Below, in pieces: positions 1-7,927 of a stretch of 64,000 bases of DNA; the first letter of the stretch is position 1; each line of letters opens with the position of its first letter. Made by a program: the position numbers and the translations under genes. Origin of the DNA: Brachybacterium huguangmaarense (GTDB lineage: Bacteria; Actinomycetota; Actinomycetes; Actinomycetales; Dermabacteraceae); assembly GCF_025725725.1 (NCBI RefSeq), contig NZ_CP107020.1:2232001-2296000 (forward strand), read 5' to 3'. A model generated the notes under the pieces. That model made no database searches. It had not been told where the DNA came from and saw only the letters and a program-made list of their open reading frames with translations.

Positions 1-669
1 CGAGAGCACGCGCAGCGCCAGACCGCGCACGGTCACGACGGGGGTCCCGTCGCCCGCCGCCACGGCGGCCCGCCGCATCTCCTCGTCGAAGCCGATGCAG
101 TCGAGCACCACGAGGTCGCTCGTCCGCGCCACCTCGCGGGCCGCCGCCGCGATCTCCTCCCGCGTCCCCGTGTAGGGGCTCGCGGCGCTCACCGCGACCG
201 GTCGGACACCGATGGAGTGCCCCCACTGCGGCAGGGCCTCGGCTGTCTGCTCCGGGAGCGGCCTCACGATCCCGAGCCGGTCCGAGCCGAGCCCGCGCAG
301 CAGGCTCGCCGTCGCATCGTGGGCGAGACGTTCGGTGAGGAAGAGCGGTCGCCCGTGGCGGACCGCGGGGAACTCGCCCGAGCACAGCAGCAGGGTGGCA
401 TCGGCCCCGGAGGCCTCGGCCCGGCCGACGGCCTGCTCGACGAGAGGCACCGCCTGGTCGTGCCCGAAGACCGCAGAGCCGCCGTCGCGCAGGCGCGAGG
501 TGAGCGCGGACTCCCCGGGGCGCGGCGCCAGGGCGGCGATCTCCGCCCCGGTGAGCCCGTCGAGCGCGCCGTGCTCGGTCACCTCGGCCTCGGCCGGCAG
601 CAGGGCGTGCAGGTCCTCGGACAGGTCCGCGCGCGGCGCCTGCCCGATGGTCACGAGGCCGAGTCGCAT
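1..669 (-). CDS. AroM family protein, 3' end cut by window edge
   Basis: The frame starts at an ATG preceded by a strong GGAGGA ribosome site and is open for 223 codons to the window edge. The E. coli AroM family member is of about that length, so only a few residues and the stop are missing. The N-terminus contains the family-like stretch LVTIGQAPR. Two cysteines stand at residues 96 (LLLCSGEF) and 191 (VLDCIGFDEE), spaced as in Asp/Glu-racemase-like folds; that likeness is inference. The biochemical role of AroM is unknown. It is the last visible gene of a six-gene operon with peptidases and an oligopeptide-type transporter, starting 34 bp after the S33 hydrolase stop, which suggests work on an imported peptide or amino-acid derivative rather than on shikimate. 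Confidence 0.85.
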   Translation of the reverse strand, partial: MRLGLVTIGQAPRADLSEDLHALLPAEAEVTEHGALDGLTGAEIAALAPRPGESALTSRLRDGGSAVFGHDQAVPLVEQAVGRAEASGADATLLLCSGEFPAVRHGRPLFLTERLAHDATASLLRGLGSDRLGIVRPLPEQTAEALPQWGHSIGVRPVAVSAASPYTGTREEIAAAAREVARTSDLVVLDCIGFDEEMRRAAVAAGDGTPVVTVRGLALRVLS

Positions 670-703
670 CGGTCCTCCTTCCGGTCGGCGGCGGACGACG
701 TCC

Positions 704-2014
704 TCATCGCCGCAGGGTGGTCAGGAGACGGTCGAGCAGGTGCCGTCCGTCCACCCGGATGCCGTCGTGCTGGTACTCGTTGGTGATGAGAGGACGCAGC
801 CCGCGGGTCGAGGCCGCCGTCCGCAGGGACAGCTCGCGCGGCACGAACATGTCGTCGTGGTACACGGCCGCCGCGACCGGGACCTCGTTGTGCGCGAGCA
901 CCTCGGGGTCGTACAGGGCCGGGAAGTCCTCGCGCTCGGCGAGCAGATGCGCCGTCTCGCGCAGCGGCACGAGAGCCGGGTCCTCCTCGAACTGCCACGG
1001 GAAGATGTGCTCGCCCGTCAGCAGGGGCGCGTCGAGGTCGGGGTCGAAGGCCGGCAGCTGTGCGCGCACCCGCTCGGCGCTCCAGCGGGTGGCCCCCTCG
1101 GACGCCGCCCCCTGCGCGTAGATCGTCTCGTGCAGGAGGGCGTACAGCGGGTTGCCGGCGAAGGAGACCTTCGCCCCGACCTCCCGCAGGAAGCGCTCGC
1201 GCAGTCGCCGGGACCCGTGCACCGTCGTGAACGGGTCCTCGAGCAGGTAGTGCAGGCCCTCGAGGCCCGTCGCGGATCCCAGCGCGATGCCGAGGAGCAG
1301 CAGCCGGCGCACCGACAGCCGCTCTCCGCTCGGCAGGCGCTCGTCGGTCTCCCGCAGGTGCGCCGCGACGTCGCGCAGGGTCGCCGCGTCCTGCGGGTAC
1401 CGCTGCGCGAACTCCCCGTTGCGCCGCGCCGTCTGGGCGAAGGTGAGCTCGTAGACGCGGTCGGGCGCGCCCGTGAGCGCGGGCAGGCCCGCGGTGATGA
1501 GCACCTCCCGCAGCGAGGCCGGGGCGGCGGACAGGTACGCCGTCGCGATGAAGCCGCCGAAGGACTGCCCGAGCACGCTCCAGCGGGTCACGCCCAGGGC
1601 CCGACGCAGGCACTCGGCGTCCCCGACGATCGCATCGGCCCGGAAGTGCGCGAGGTACCGCGCCTGCGCGGCCGCATCGCCGATCTCGGCGAGGGTCTGC
1701 CGATCGGCGGGGGTCGACAGCCCCGTGCCGCGCTGGTCGAGGAGGACCACCCGGTACTCCTCGAGCGCCCGGTCGAGCCAGCCTCCGATCGACTCGGGGC
1801 GGTTGGCCCGGTTGCCCGGACCGCCCTGGAACCAGATCAGGCGGGGCCGGTCCTCGCCGCCGTCGCGCACGACCTCGCGGGCGAAGACCTCGAGGGTCTC
1901 GCCGCCGTGGGGCCGGGCGTGGTCGAGGGGGACCGCCAGCCGGTGCTCGTGCAGGCGGTGGCCGTCGATCCGATGGCTCGTGGTCTCGAGGCGCTCGGGC
2001 GCCGATGCGGTCAT
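704..2014 (-). CDS. Alpha/beta hydrolase, proline iminopeptidase-like (S33)
   Basis: This 436-residue protein has the S33 peptidase hallmarks: the oxyanion-hole motif QGGPG at residues 63-67, DQRGTGLST at 93-101 and the nucleophile elbow GQSFGG around Ser151. The C-terminal part has an acid and a histidine in suitable places (YHDDMF, NEYQHDGIR). S33 enzymes remove N-terminal proline or other residues from short peptides in the cytoplasm. The ATG is preceded by GGAGGACCAC, a good ribosome site. It follows the M29-like gene by 44 bp and precedes aroM by 34 bp on the same strand. With the OPT transporter it suggests intracellular cleavage of an imported peptide. The exact substrate cannot be read from the sequence; an ester or lactone hydrolase is possible. 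Confidence 0.88.
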   Translation of the reverse strand: MTASAPERLETTSHRIDGHRLHEHRLAVPLDHARPHGGETLEVFAREVVRDGGEDRPRLIWFQGGPGNRANRPESIGGWLDRALEEYRVVLLDQRGTGLSTPADRQTLAEIGDAAAQARYLAHFRADAIVGDAECLRRALGVTRWSVLGQSFGGFIATAYLSAAPASLREVLITAGLPALTGAPDRVYELTFAQTARRNGEFAQRYPQDAATLRDVAAHLRETDERLPSGERLSVRRLLLLGIALGSATGLEGLHYLLEDPFTTVHGSRRLRERFLREVGAKVSFAGNPLYALLHETIYAQGAASEGATRWSAERVRAQLPAFDPDLDAPLLTGEHIFPWQFEEDPALVPLRETAHLLAEREDFPALYDPEVLAHNEVPVAAAVYHDDMFVPRELSLRTAASTRGLRPLITNEYQHDGIRVDGRHLLDRLLTTLRR

Positions 2015-2058
2015 GTGGTCCTCCGTCGTGCCGCGTGTCCTGTCCGTCGCCCGGACGC

Positions 2059-3126
2059 TCAGTAGCCGTCGACGCCGAGGCGCCGGCAGATCTCGACGAG
2101 AGCCGGGTGCACGTAGCGCCCATCCTCCTCGATCGCCTCGCCGTCGACGTAGAGGGAGGGGGCGAGGTTCGAGCCGTCGCTGTGGGCGGGGGCGACCCAC
2201 GGCTCGCCGCCGATCCACGACCCCTTGGTGCCGATGCCCCACTCGACGCAGCCGAAGACGCGCTCGTCCTCGACGATGCGCCCGGTGGGGCGCGTGACGC
2301 CCGGGTTGTAGCCGAGCGACCAATGCGCGACCCGGTACATGTTCGGGTCGTCCTGGGCGGCGAGCCAGGAGCGGTAGACCGCGGCGTCGCGGCCGTCGCC
2401 GACGACCTCGGTCACGACGCCGTTCTCGACCGTGAGCGAGAAGGGCTCGCGGATCAGGCCGATCTCGTCGGGGGGCCACACGGCCCCGTCGAACACGATC
2501 GTGCCGTTCTGGGTCTCCTCGAGGGGGTTCCACGAGATCTGCCCGGCGAGCATGACGGACATGCCGGGCTTGTCGGCGGGGATGCCGCGCACGTGGATCG
2601 GACGGTCTCCCGTGCGCCCCGTGATGTCGGTGCCGTTGGCGGAGGTGATGCGGACCTCCTCGCCGGCGCTCATGAGCTCCACGAGCGCGTCGCCGAGCTC
2701 GCGCACGCCCGCGTAGTCGACCTTGCCGACCGTGTCGACGAGCATCTGCACGTCCAGCCCGGTCAGGCACGTGTACCGCGTGCCGCGCGCGAGCGCCGCC
2801 CGGAAGGCCTCGGAGTGCATGATGTAGCCCAGCTGCAGCTCGATCCACACGTCCGCGCCGAGCGCGGCGCCGGCGACGGGGGCCGGCGGCTCGACGGCGG
2901 ACTGCCAGCGCGTCTCGTAGCGGACGATCACCGGGTGGGCGCCGACGGCCTTGGCCGCTCCGCCGAGGAGCTCGGCGACCCGCATGTCCGACGAGGTGTC
3001 CGCCGTGATGAGGACGTTCTCGCCCTCGGTCACGCACATGATCTCCTCGATCAGCTTGCGCGCTCCCGTGAACGCCTCGAACGCGAGGTACTCGCCACGG
3101 GACTCCGTGCGATTCGTGACCTCCAT
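2059..3126 (-). CDS. M29-like aminopeptidase / NicX-fold metalloprotein
   Basis: The 355-residue protein resembles the thermophilic aminopeptidase M29 fold, which also includes 2,5-dihydroxypyridine dioxygenases. The C-terminal third carries candidate metal ligands: a glutamate in FGCVEWGIG, a histidine in HSDGSN and an aspartate in LYVDGE. An N-terminal segment with EGENVLITAD and SSDMRVAELLGGAA fits the alpha/beta N-domain. The start is fixed by AAAGGAG upstream of the ATG. It lies 50 bp downstream of the OPT transporter. The family ambiguity matters: it could be a peptidase, as the transporter and S33 neighbour suggest, or a ring-cleaving or other metal-dependent enzyme. I favour peptidase from context only. 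Confidence 0.8.
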   Translation of the reverse strand: MEVTNRTESRGEYLAFEAFTGARKLIEEIMCVTEGENVLITADTSSDMRVAELLGGAAKAVGAHPVIVRYETRWQSAVEPPAPVAGAALGADVWIELQLGYIMHSEAFRAALARGTRYTCLTGLDVQMLVDTVGKVDYAGVRELGDALVELMSAGEEVRITSANGTDITGRTGDRPIHVRGIPADKPGMSVMLAGQISWNPLEETQNGTIVFDGAVWPPDEIGLIREPFSLTVENGVVTEVVGDGRDAAVYRSWLAAQDDPNMYRVAHWSLGYNPGVTRPTGRIVEDERVFGCVEWGIGTKGSWIGGEPWVAPAHSDGSNLAPSLYVDGEAIEEDGRYVHPALVEICRRLGVDGY

Positions 3127-3176
3127 GAACAGTGCTCCTTTCGAAGGGGGGTGAGGGCGGCTCGGCGGACGCGCGG

Positions 3177-4862
3177 CTACTTGCCGCGGAACACCTGGCC
3201 GAGGGAGGCGATCGCGTCGCCGGCGATGAGACCGGCGCCGACGAGGCTGAGCTCCTCCTCGGCCGCGGCGCCCCGGACGCGCCGCACGACGAGCCGGATC
3301 GCGAGCGCGAGGAAGATCAGCCAGCACGCGTAGGGCTGAGTCAGCAGCAGCCCGGTCGCGAGCATGACGCCCATCTGCCGCTTCGAGCCGCCGACGATCT
3401 GGATGATCGCGCCGGGGATCGCCCACAGCAGCAGGTTCTTGACGGCGTCCGGGTTGGTCAGGCCGGCGGAGATGGTGTCGGCGAAGACCGTCGAGACCGG
3501 GGGGATCGCGCCCGACTCGAAGAAGGAGTGCCACAGCAGCGCGACCATGAGCAGGGCGACCGCGAAGCCGATGATGGACGAGTAGTACTGCTGGCGCCGG
3601 CCCGAGAGCTCGTAGGCCCGATAGCCCGGGTGGCGGGAGTGGATGCGCCGCAGGATCCAGCCGGCCTTGAGGTCGTAGCCCATGTCGGCGAAGGCGGGGC
3701 CGGTCGCGGCGCAGTAGCCGACGAGGACCATGAGCGGCACCTCGGGCAGGCCGACGATGAGCCCGAGCACGAGGAAGATCAGGGTCACGGCGAAGGCCGG
3801 GAACCAGCCCGAGTGCATGGCCGCGAGACCCACGATGATCTCGTGCACGAACGCGGCGAAGGCCGCGAAGACGATCCAGCCGACGAGGGCCAGGAGCGGC
3901 ATGTCGGTCGCGATGCCCGTGATGAGCGACAGCAGCAGCGCGCCGAGCATGAACAGGCCGAAGCCGCCGCCGAGCGCTGCGCCGAGCTCGCGCGGTGAGC
4001 GCGAGACCTCGAGGGCGGGATCGGGACCGGTCTCGGGCTGCGCGTCGTCCTCGGGCGTGACGGCCCCCGTGTCGGGGACGTCGTGCGCGCGGCTCCTGCG
4101 GCGCACGAAGATCCCGACGGCCTGGCCCAGGGCGACCACCCCGGCGCCGATCATGATGCCGTGCGGGATGTAGTCGGCCGAGAGCGAGAAGTCCGCGAGG
4201 CCGGGGAGGATCGTGAGGTACTGGTTGATCATCAGGCCGATGCCGAGCATGAGCAGGGCGACCACGTTGCCGATGAAGGCGACGCCCGCGGCGGACCCCG
4301 AGAGCCCGAACCACGACAGCAGCAGGCCGAGCACGCCGCTGCCCAGGAGCACCTTGGCCCGCCGTCCGCCCTGGTCGCCGGCCTTGATGGTCTCGGCCGA
4401 CGCCACGCCGGGAGGCCACGGCGCGGACGCCGGGAGGAAGCGCGAGCCGAAGGCGCGGAACAGCACGAAGGAGTCGATGCCGAGCCCCACGGCGACGCCG
4501 ATCAGGAGCGGCCAGATGAGGTCGGCGCGGCCGAACACCCACGCGATCGCGATGGGGGTCAGCAGCGCGTTGGCCGCGGCGAAGGTCGCGCCGGAGATCG
4601 CGGTCTGCGCCAGGTTCTGGCGGTGGACGTCCTTGAAGCGGCTCAGGCCCAGGATCCCGATCCGCCCGATGACCATCGCGATCAGCGCGCCGATCACGGA
4701 CGTGTTCGCGGAGATGCCCAGGGTGGTCACGAGGTGCAGGCCGATGTAGGCGCCGATCACCGAGAGCAGGATCGTGACGATGAGGGTGCGGGGCTCGAAG
4801 GCGCTCGGATGGTGCAGGCGCTGGTCCTCGGGGGCCGGGGCCTGAGGGGTGGCGGACGACAT
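3177..4862 (-). CDS. OPT/YSL family oligopeptide-type transporter
   Basis: A 561-residue membrane protein with about 14 hydrophobic segments. Typical OPT features are the RQNLAQTAISG segment near residue 85 and FLPASAPWPPGVASAETIKA near residue 150, the family's PSG/PPG-A-AE motif. A long charged loop rich in Asp, Glu and Pro near residues 265-300 splits the two halves. OPT proteins import small peptides, glutathione or metal chelates by proton symport. The start ATG is 2 bp beyond the IclR stop, so the two genes are probably translationally coupled. Being placed with two peptidase-like enzymes, it probably brings in the operon's substrate. The substrate class is not determined by sequence. 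Confidence 0.9.
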   Translation of the reverse strand: MSSATPQAPAPEDQRLHHPSAFEPRTLIVTILLSVIGAYIGLHLVTTLGISANTSVIGALIAMVIGRIGILGLSRFKDVHRQNLAQTAISGATFAAANALLTPIAIAWVFGRADLIWPLLIGVAVGLGIDSFVLFRAFGSRFLPASAPWPPGVASAETIKAGDQGGRRAKVLLGSGVLGLLLSWFGLSGSAAGVAFIGNVVALLMLGIGLMINQYLTILPGLADFSLSADYIPHGIMIGAGVVALGQAVGIFVRRRSRAHDVPDTGAVTPEDDAQPETGPDPALEVSRSPRELGAALGGGFGLFMLGALLLSLITGIATDMPLLALVGWIVFAAFAAFVHEIIVGLAAMHSGWFPAFAVTLIFLVLGLIVGLPEVPLMVLVGYCAATGPAFADMGYDLKAGWILRRIHSRHPGYRAYELSGRRQQYYSSIIGFAVALLMVALLWHSFFESGAIPPVSTVFADTISAGLTNPDAVKNLLLWAIPGAIIQIVGGSKRQMGVMLATGLLLTQPYACWLIFLALAIRLVVRRVRGAAAEEELSLVGAGLIAGDAIASLGQVFRGK

Positions 4863-4864
4863 GG

Positions 4865-5677
4865 TCAGTCTCGATTCGGGGCGAGGCGGGAGGGGGCGGG
4901 GTCGTGCGTCGTGCGGAGCTCGTCGACGATGCGTCCCGCGGTCGCGAGCACGTAGGCGACGAGACGGTCGGCGGGCTCCTTCATGTGTCCGCGTGGGCCG
5001 AGCACGCCGACCGAGCCGAACACCTGCTCGCCCAGGACGAGGGGAGCGGCGACGGTCGTCACGCGCGGGTCGAACTCGCCGTCGGAGACCGCGTAGCCCT
5101 CGCGGCGGGCGCGTTCGTGACGGGCCGTGAGGGCGGCGAGCGCCTCCGGGCCCGGCTCCGCGCCCTCGGCACGCAGGAGGTCGTGGGCGATGCTCGCGTC
5201 GAACAGGGCGAAGATCGCATGCCCGGAGGCTCCGAGGTGACCCGGGTAGGAACGCCCGATCTCCGTGTTGTAGCGGATGGGACCCTGCCCGTCGCGCGCG
5301 ACGAGGGTGCGGTAGCGGAAGCCGTCGGGCACGCACACGACGGCGCTCTCGCCGGTCGCCGCGGCCAGCTCGTCGACGTGCACCGCGAGGCGGGTCCGCA
5401 GGCCCGGGCTCCATTCGGCCCGCCGTCCGAGCTCGACGAGACGCAGCCCCAGCGAGTAGCGGCGCGTCTCGGGATCGGCCGCCGTGAAGCCGTGGCGGGT
5501 CAGGGTGGTCAGGATGCGGTGCACCTGCGACTTGTCGAGCCCGAGCTGCTGGGCGAGCTCGGTCACGCCCCACACGGGGTGGTCGTCCGTGAACGACTCG
5601 AGGACCGCGAGGGCGCGGGCCACGGTCTTGAGCTCGCCGCCGCGGGCGGCGCCGTCGTGGGGGTCCTGGTCGAGCAT
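4865..5677 (-). CDS. IclR family transcriptional regulator
   Basis: The 270-residue protein has an N-terminal winged helix (residues about 17-75, including VTELAQQLGLDKSQVHRILT) and a C-terminal IclR effector domain (about 80-255, with SYPGHLGASGHAIFA and GSVGVLGPRGHM). IclR proteins bind short palindromes and respond to small acids or catabolic intermediates. It is the second gene of the operon, 4 bp after the DUF1177 stop. The perfect palindrome at 6714-6730, in front of DUF1177, is its likely binding site, giving autoregulation of the whole operon (inference). The effector is probably the transported compound or a breakdown product. Confidence 0.93.
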   Translation of the reverse strand: MLDQDPHDGAARGGELKTVARALAVLESFTDDHPVWGVTELAQQLGLDKSQVHRILTTLTRHGFTAADPETRRYSLGLRLVELGRRAEWSPGLRTRLAVHVDELAAATGESAVVCVPDGFRYRTLVARDGQGPIRYNTEIGRSYPGHLGASGHAIFALFDASIAHDLLRAEGAEPGPEALAALTARHERARREGYAVSDGEFDPRVTTVAAPLVLGEQVFGSVGVLGPRGHMKEPADRLVAYVLATAGRIVDELRTTHDPAPSRLAPNRD

Positions 5678-5681
5678 GGTC

Positions 5682-6626
5682 TCAGTCCGTCGAGCCGGGG
5701 GTCTGCAGATGCCGTGCCGACCCGTAGATCTCCACGAGCCGCGCGAACTCGTCCTCGTCGAGGAAGCGGACGGTGCCGGCGCCGAAGCCCTTGGCGACCT
5801 CGAGCGCGAACCGTGCCGCGAGCGCGATGTCCGTCTCGTGGCTCGCGCCGGTCGCGCTGCCCGCGACCGCGGACTCCGTCGTGAGCGCGAGGCCGACCAC
5901 GGGCACGTCGGCCGCGGTGGCCGGCTGGAGGATCGAGTTGATGTGGTACAGGCCGTTGGAGTACGGCGTGATGTCCTGGGTGCTGAGCGGGAAGACCTGC
6001 GCGGCGATCCCGCACACCGTCTCGTAGGTCGCCACGAGGTCGGGGCTCACGGGCAGCACGTAGCCCTGCTTGACGGTGTTGGACAGGGCGATCCCGCGGT
6101 GGTTGATGAGGCGGTTGCCCTTGGTGGTGTCGATCGAGATGATCGCGTCCATCTCGTCGGTCACCTCGTGCCGGTTCATGATCTCCATGTCGACCGGCGA
6201 GTCCATGAAGGGGACGGGCTCGTGCGGGCGGGTCGGGGCGTCGGGGCACACGTGGGTGCACACGATGACGTCGCCCGGCAGCACGTCGCCGCGGGCGTGC
6301 ATCTGCACGAGCTTGGCCGCGAGGGCGAGAGCGGCGGCCGCCCCGTCGCCGTCCGAGACGAAGCCGATGCGCTCGGGTCGCGCGCCGATGCCGCCCAGAC
6401 GGCCGATCACGCCGAGGGTGGGGGCGGGGCCGCCCGTGCGGCGGCCCTGGGAGCCCGGGATCGTCACGCTCACGAAGTCGGTGCTGCCGCGCTCGCCCTC
6501 GACGGTCCGCGTGGTGATGTCGAGGGCGGGGTCGTCGCTCCGGGCGCGCAGGGACTCCACGATGCGCGGCCCGCTCGCGGCGGGGTCGTCGAGAAGGTCG
6601 AGGGTCTCCAGGACCTGGGTGAGCAT
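5682..6626 (-). CDS. DUF1177 family protein
   Basis: First gene of the operon, 314 residues, the usual size of DUF1177 proteins. The ATG chosen has GGGAGG 5 nt upstream; an earlier in-frame ATG at 6722 would lie inside the promoter and operator. Recognisable conserved stretches are GDVIVCTHVCPDAPTRPHEP and IISIDTTKGNRLINHRG, rich in His, Asp and Cys and so possibly metal-binding. No signal peptide or membrane segment is visible, so it should be cytoplasmic. Function is unknown. I recall this family being annotated near AroM, OPT transporters and M29 peptidases, so a conserved catabolic role is likely, but the reaction cannot be named. Confidence 0.85.
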   Translation of the reverse strand: MLTQVLETLDLLDDPAASGPRIVESLRARSDDPALDITTRTVEGERGSTDFVSVTIPGSQGRRTGGPAPTLGVIGRLGGIGARPERIGFVSDGDGAAAALALAAKLVQMHARGDVLPGDVIVCTHVCPDAPTRPHEPVPFMDSPVDMEIMNRHEVTDEMDAIISIDTTKGNRLINHRGIALSNTVKQGYVLPVSPDLVATYETVCGIAAQVFPLSTQDITPYSNGLYHINSILQPATAADVPVVGLALTTESAVAGSATGASHETDIALAARFALEVAKGFGAGTVRFLDEDEFARLVEIYGSARHLQTPGSTD

Positions 6627-6698
6627 GTGGCCTCCCTCACCGGTGGACAGGTTCCGCAGACCGTATGCGGGGCCTGTCGCGCCCGTGAAGAACGTTCC

Positions 6699-6730
6699 AT
6701 TATGCGATCTACCGTTGCGCATAGCGCAAC
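6699..6730 (-). promoter_or_regulatory. Promoter and IclR-type operator of the DUF1177-AroM operon
   Basis: Positions 6714-6730 (plus strand) read GTTGCGCATAGCGCAAC, a perfect 7-bp inverted repeat around a 3-bp centre, the form typical of IclR-family operators. On the minus strand TTGCGC inside the palindrome can serve as -35, and CATAAT (6699-6704) is a good -10, 19 bp away. Thus a bound regulator would cover the -35. A weaker relative of the palindrome, GTTCCATTATGCGATC, overlaps the -10. It precedes the DUF1177 start by about 70 bp. The match to IclR is inferred from motif form and the IclR gene in the operon. Confidence 0.65.
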
Positions 6731-6743
6731 AGAGAGAGCGGTG

Positions 6744-7853
6744 TCAGCTCGTGAGCAGCGCCCCGGCCCCGCCGAGCAGACCCACCACGACCGTCACGGC
6801 CGCGGCGAGCACGACGGGCCGACCGCCCACCTGGCGCAGCAGCGCGATCCGCACGCCCGTGCCGAGGGCGAACATCGCCGCGGCCAGGCACAGCGTCTGC
6901 ACCGGCTTGGCGACGTCGAGCACCGCGGTCGGGATCAGCCCCGTCGAGCGGACGGCCACCGCGACCAGGAAGCCGATCACGAACAACGGGACGAGAGGCG
7001 GACCCGAGCGCCGCGCACCGGCGTCGTCCGCCCCGTGTGCGGCGGCGGGATCGGTCCGGCGTCGGCCGCGCCGCTCGGCGGCCACGAGCAGGGCGATCAT
7101 CGGCGCGAGCAGGAGCACGCGGCCGAGCTTGACGAGCACGGCGACCCGCAGGGCGTCCTCGCCCACGAGGCTGCCCGCGGCGACGACCTGGGCCACCTCG
7201 TGCACCGACGCGCCGATCCACGTCCCGGCCGCGCGGTCGCCGAGTCCGAACGCCCCCGTGAGCACCGGCATGAGCGGGATCAGGACGGTCCCGAAGACCA
7301 CGACGAGGGCGACCGCGGTCGCGACCTGGGTCTCGAAGCGCTCGGTGGCGACCTCCTCGTCCTCGCCGTCCTCCCGGTCGGGGGTGAGGGCGCCCGCCGC
7401 GGCGGCCACGGCCGCGGCGCCGCAGATCGAGAACCCGCACGCGATGAGGAGCGCCTGCGTGCGCGGGATGCGCAGGGCGCGCCCGAGCAGGATCCCCGCC
7501 GCGGTCCCGCCCGCCACGACCGCGACGATCAGCACGATCACGCCCGGGCCGAGGGCGAGGATGTCGCCGAGCGCGAGCTGCAGGCCGAGCAGCACGATGC
7601 CGATCCGCAGCACCGGCTTCGCGGCGACGTCGAGCCCGGGGCGCAGCACGCCCGGCAGGACGCCGATGTTCGCGGCGAGCGCGCCGAGCAGGATCGCCAC
7701 GAGCGCCGTCGAGGCGGCCGGCACGGCGAGGGAGAGGGCGTAGGCGGCGACCGCGACCACGACGCTCACGGCGAGGCCGGGCAGGACGCGGCGGACGCGC
7801 CCGGGAGCGGGGGAGGGGGCGGTCGAGCGCGGGGCGGTGAGGGAACGGGGCAT
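6744..7853 (-). CDS. YeiH/UPF0324 family putative membrane exporter
   Basis: A 369-residue membrane protein with about ten hydrophobic segments. UPF0324 features are visible: GILLGRALRIPRTQALLIACG, the ICGAAAVAA stretch near residue 145, and GASVHEVAQVVAAG near 215. A charged loop (DREDGEDEE) follows the ICGAAA segment. Family members are called putative sulfate exporters, but transport activity is poorly established. It is divergent from an adjacent LysR gene with 71 bp between the starts, the same pairing as YeiH with a LysR regulator in enterobacteria, so the LysR protein probably controls it. It ends 117 bp before the DUF1177 start and need not belong to that operon. Confidence 0.9.
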   Translation of the reverse strand: MPRSLTAPRSTAPSPAPGRVRRVLPGLAVSVVVAVAAYALSLAVPAASTALVAILLGALAANIGVLPGVLRPGLDVAAKPVLRIGIVLLGLQLALGDILALGPGVIVLIVAVVAGGTAAGILLGRALRIPRTQALLIACGFSICGAAAVAAAAGALTPDREDGEDEEVATERFETQVATAVALVVVFGTVLIPLMPVLTGAFGLGDRAAGTWIGASVHEVAQVVAAGSLVGEDALRVAVLVKLGRVLLLAPMIALLVAAERRGRRRTDPAAAHGADDAGARRSGPPLVPLFVIGFLVAVAVRSTGLIPTAVLDVAKPVQTLCLAAAMFALGTGVRIALLRQVGGRPVVLAAAVTVVVGLLGGAGALLTS

Positions 7854-7909
7854 GCCCTCCAGGGTCCGGCGCCCGGCCGCTCGGCGGTAGCCGTCGATCC
7901 GCTATCGCC

Positions 7910-7927
7910 CATATCATCTGCGATATG
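7910..7927. promoter_or_regulatory. LysR-type palindrome over the lysR promoter and start codon
   Basis: CATATC and GATATG form a perfect inverted repeat with a 6-bp centre that runs into the lysR ATG at 7925. TATCAT at 7912-7917 is a plausible -10 exactly 7 nt before the ATG, so the lysR mRNA would begin at the start codon. No Shine-Dalgarno is seen there. A regulator bound here would block its own promoter and could act on the divergent yeiH-like gene. Confidence 0.5.
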
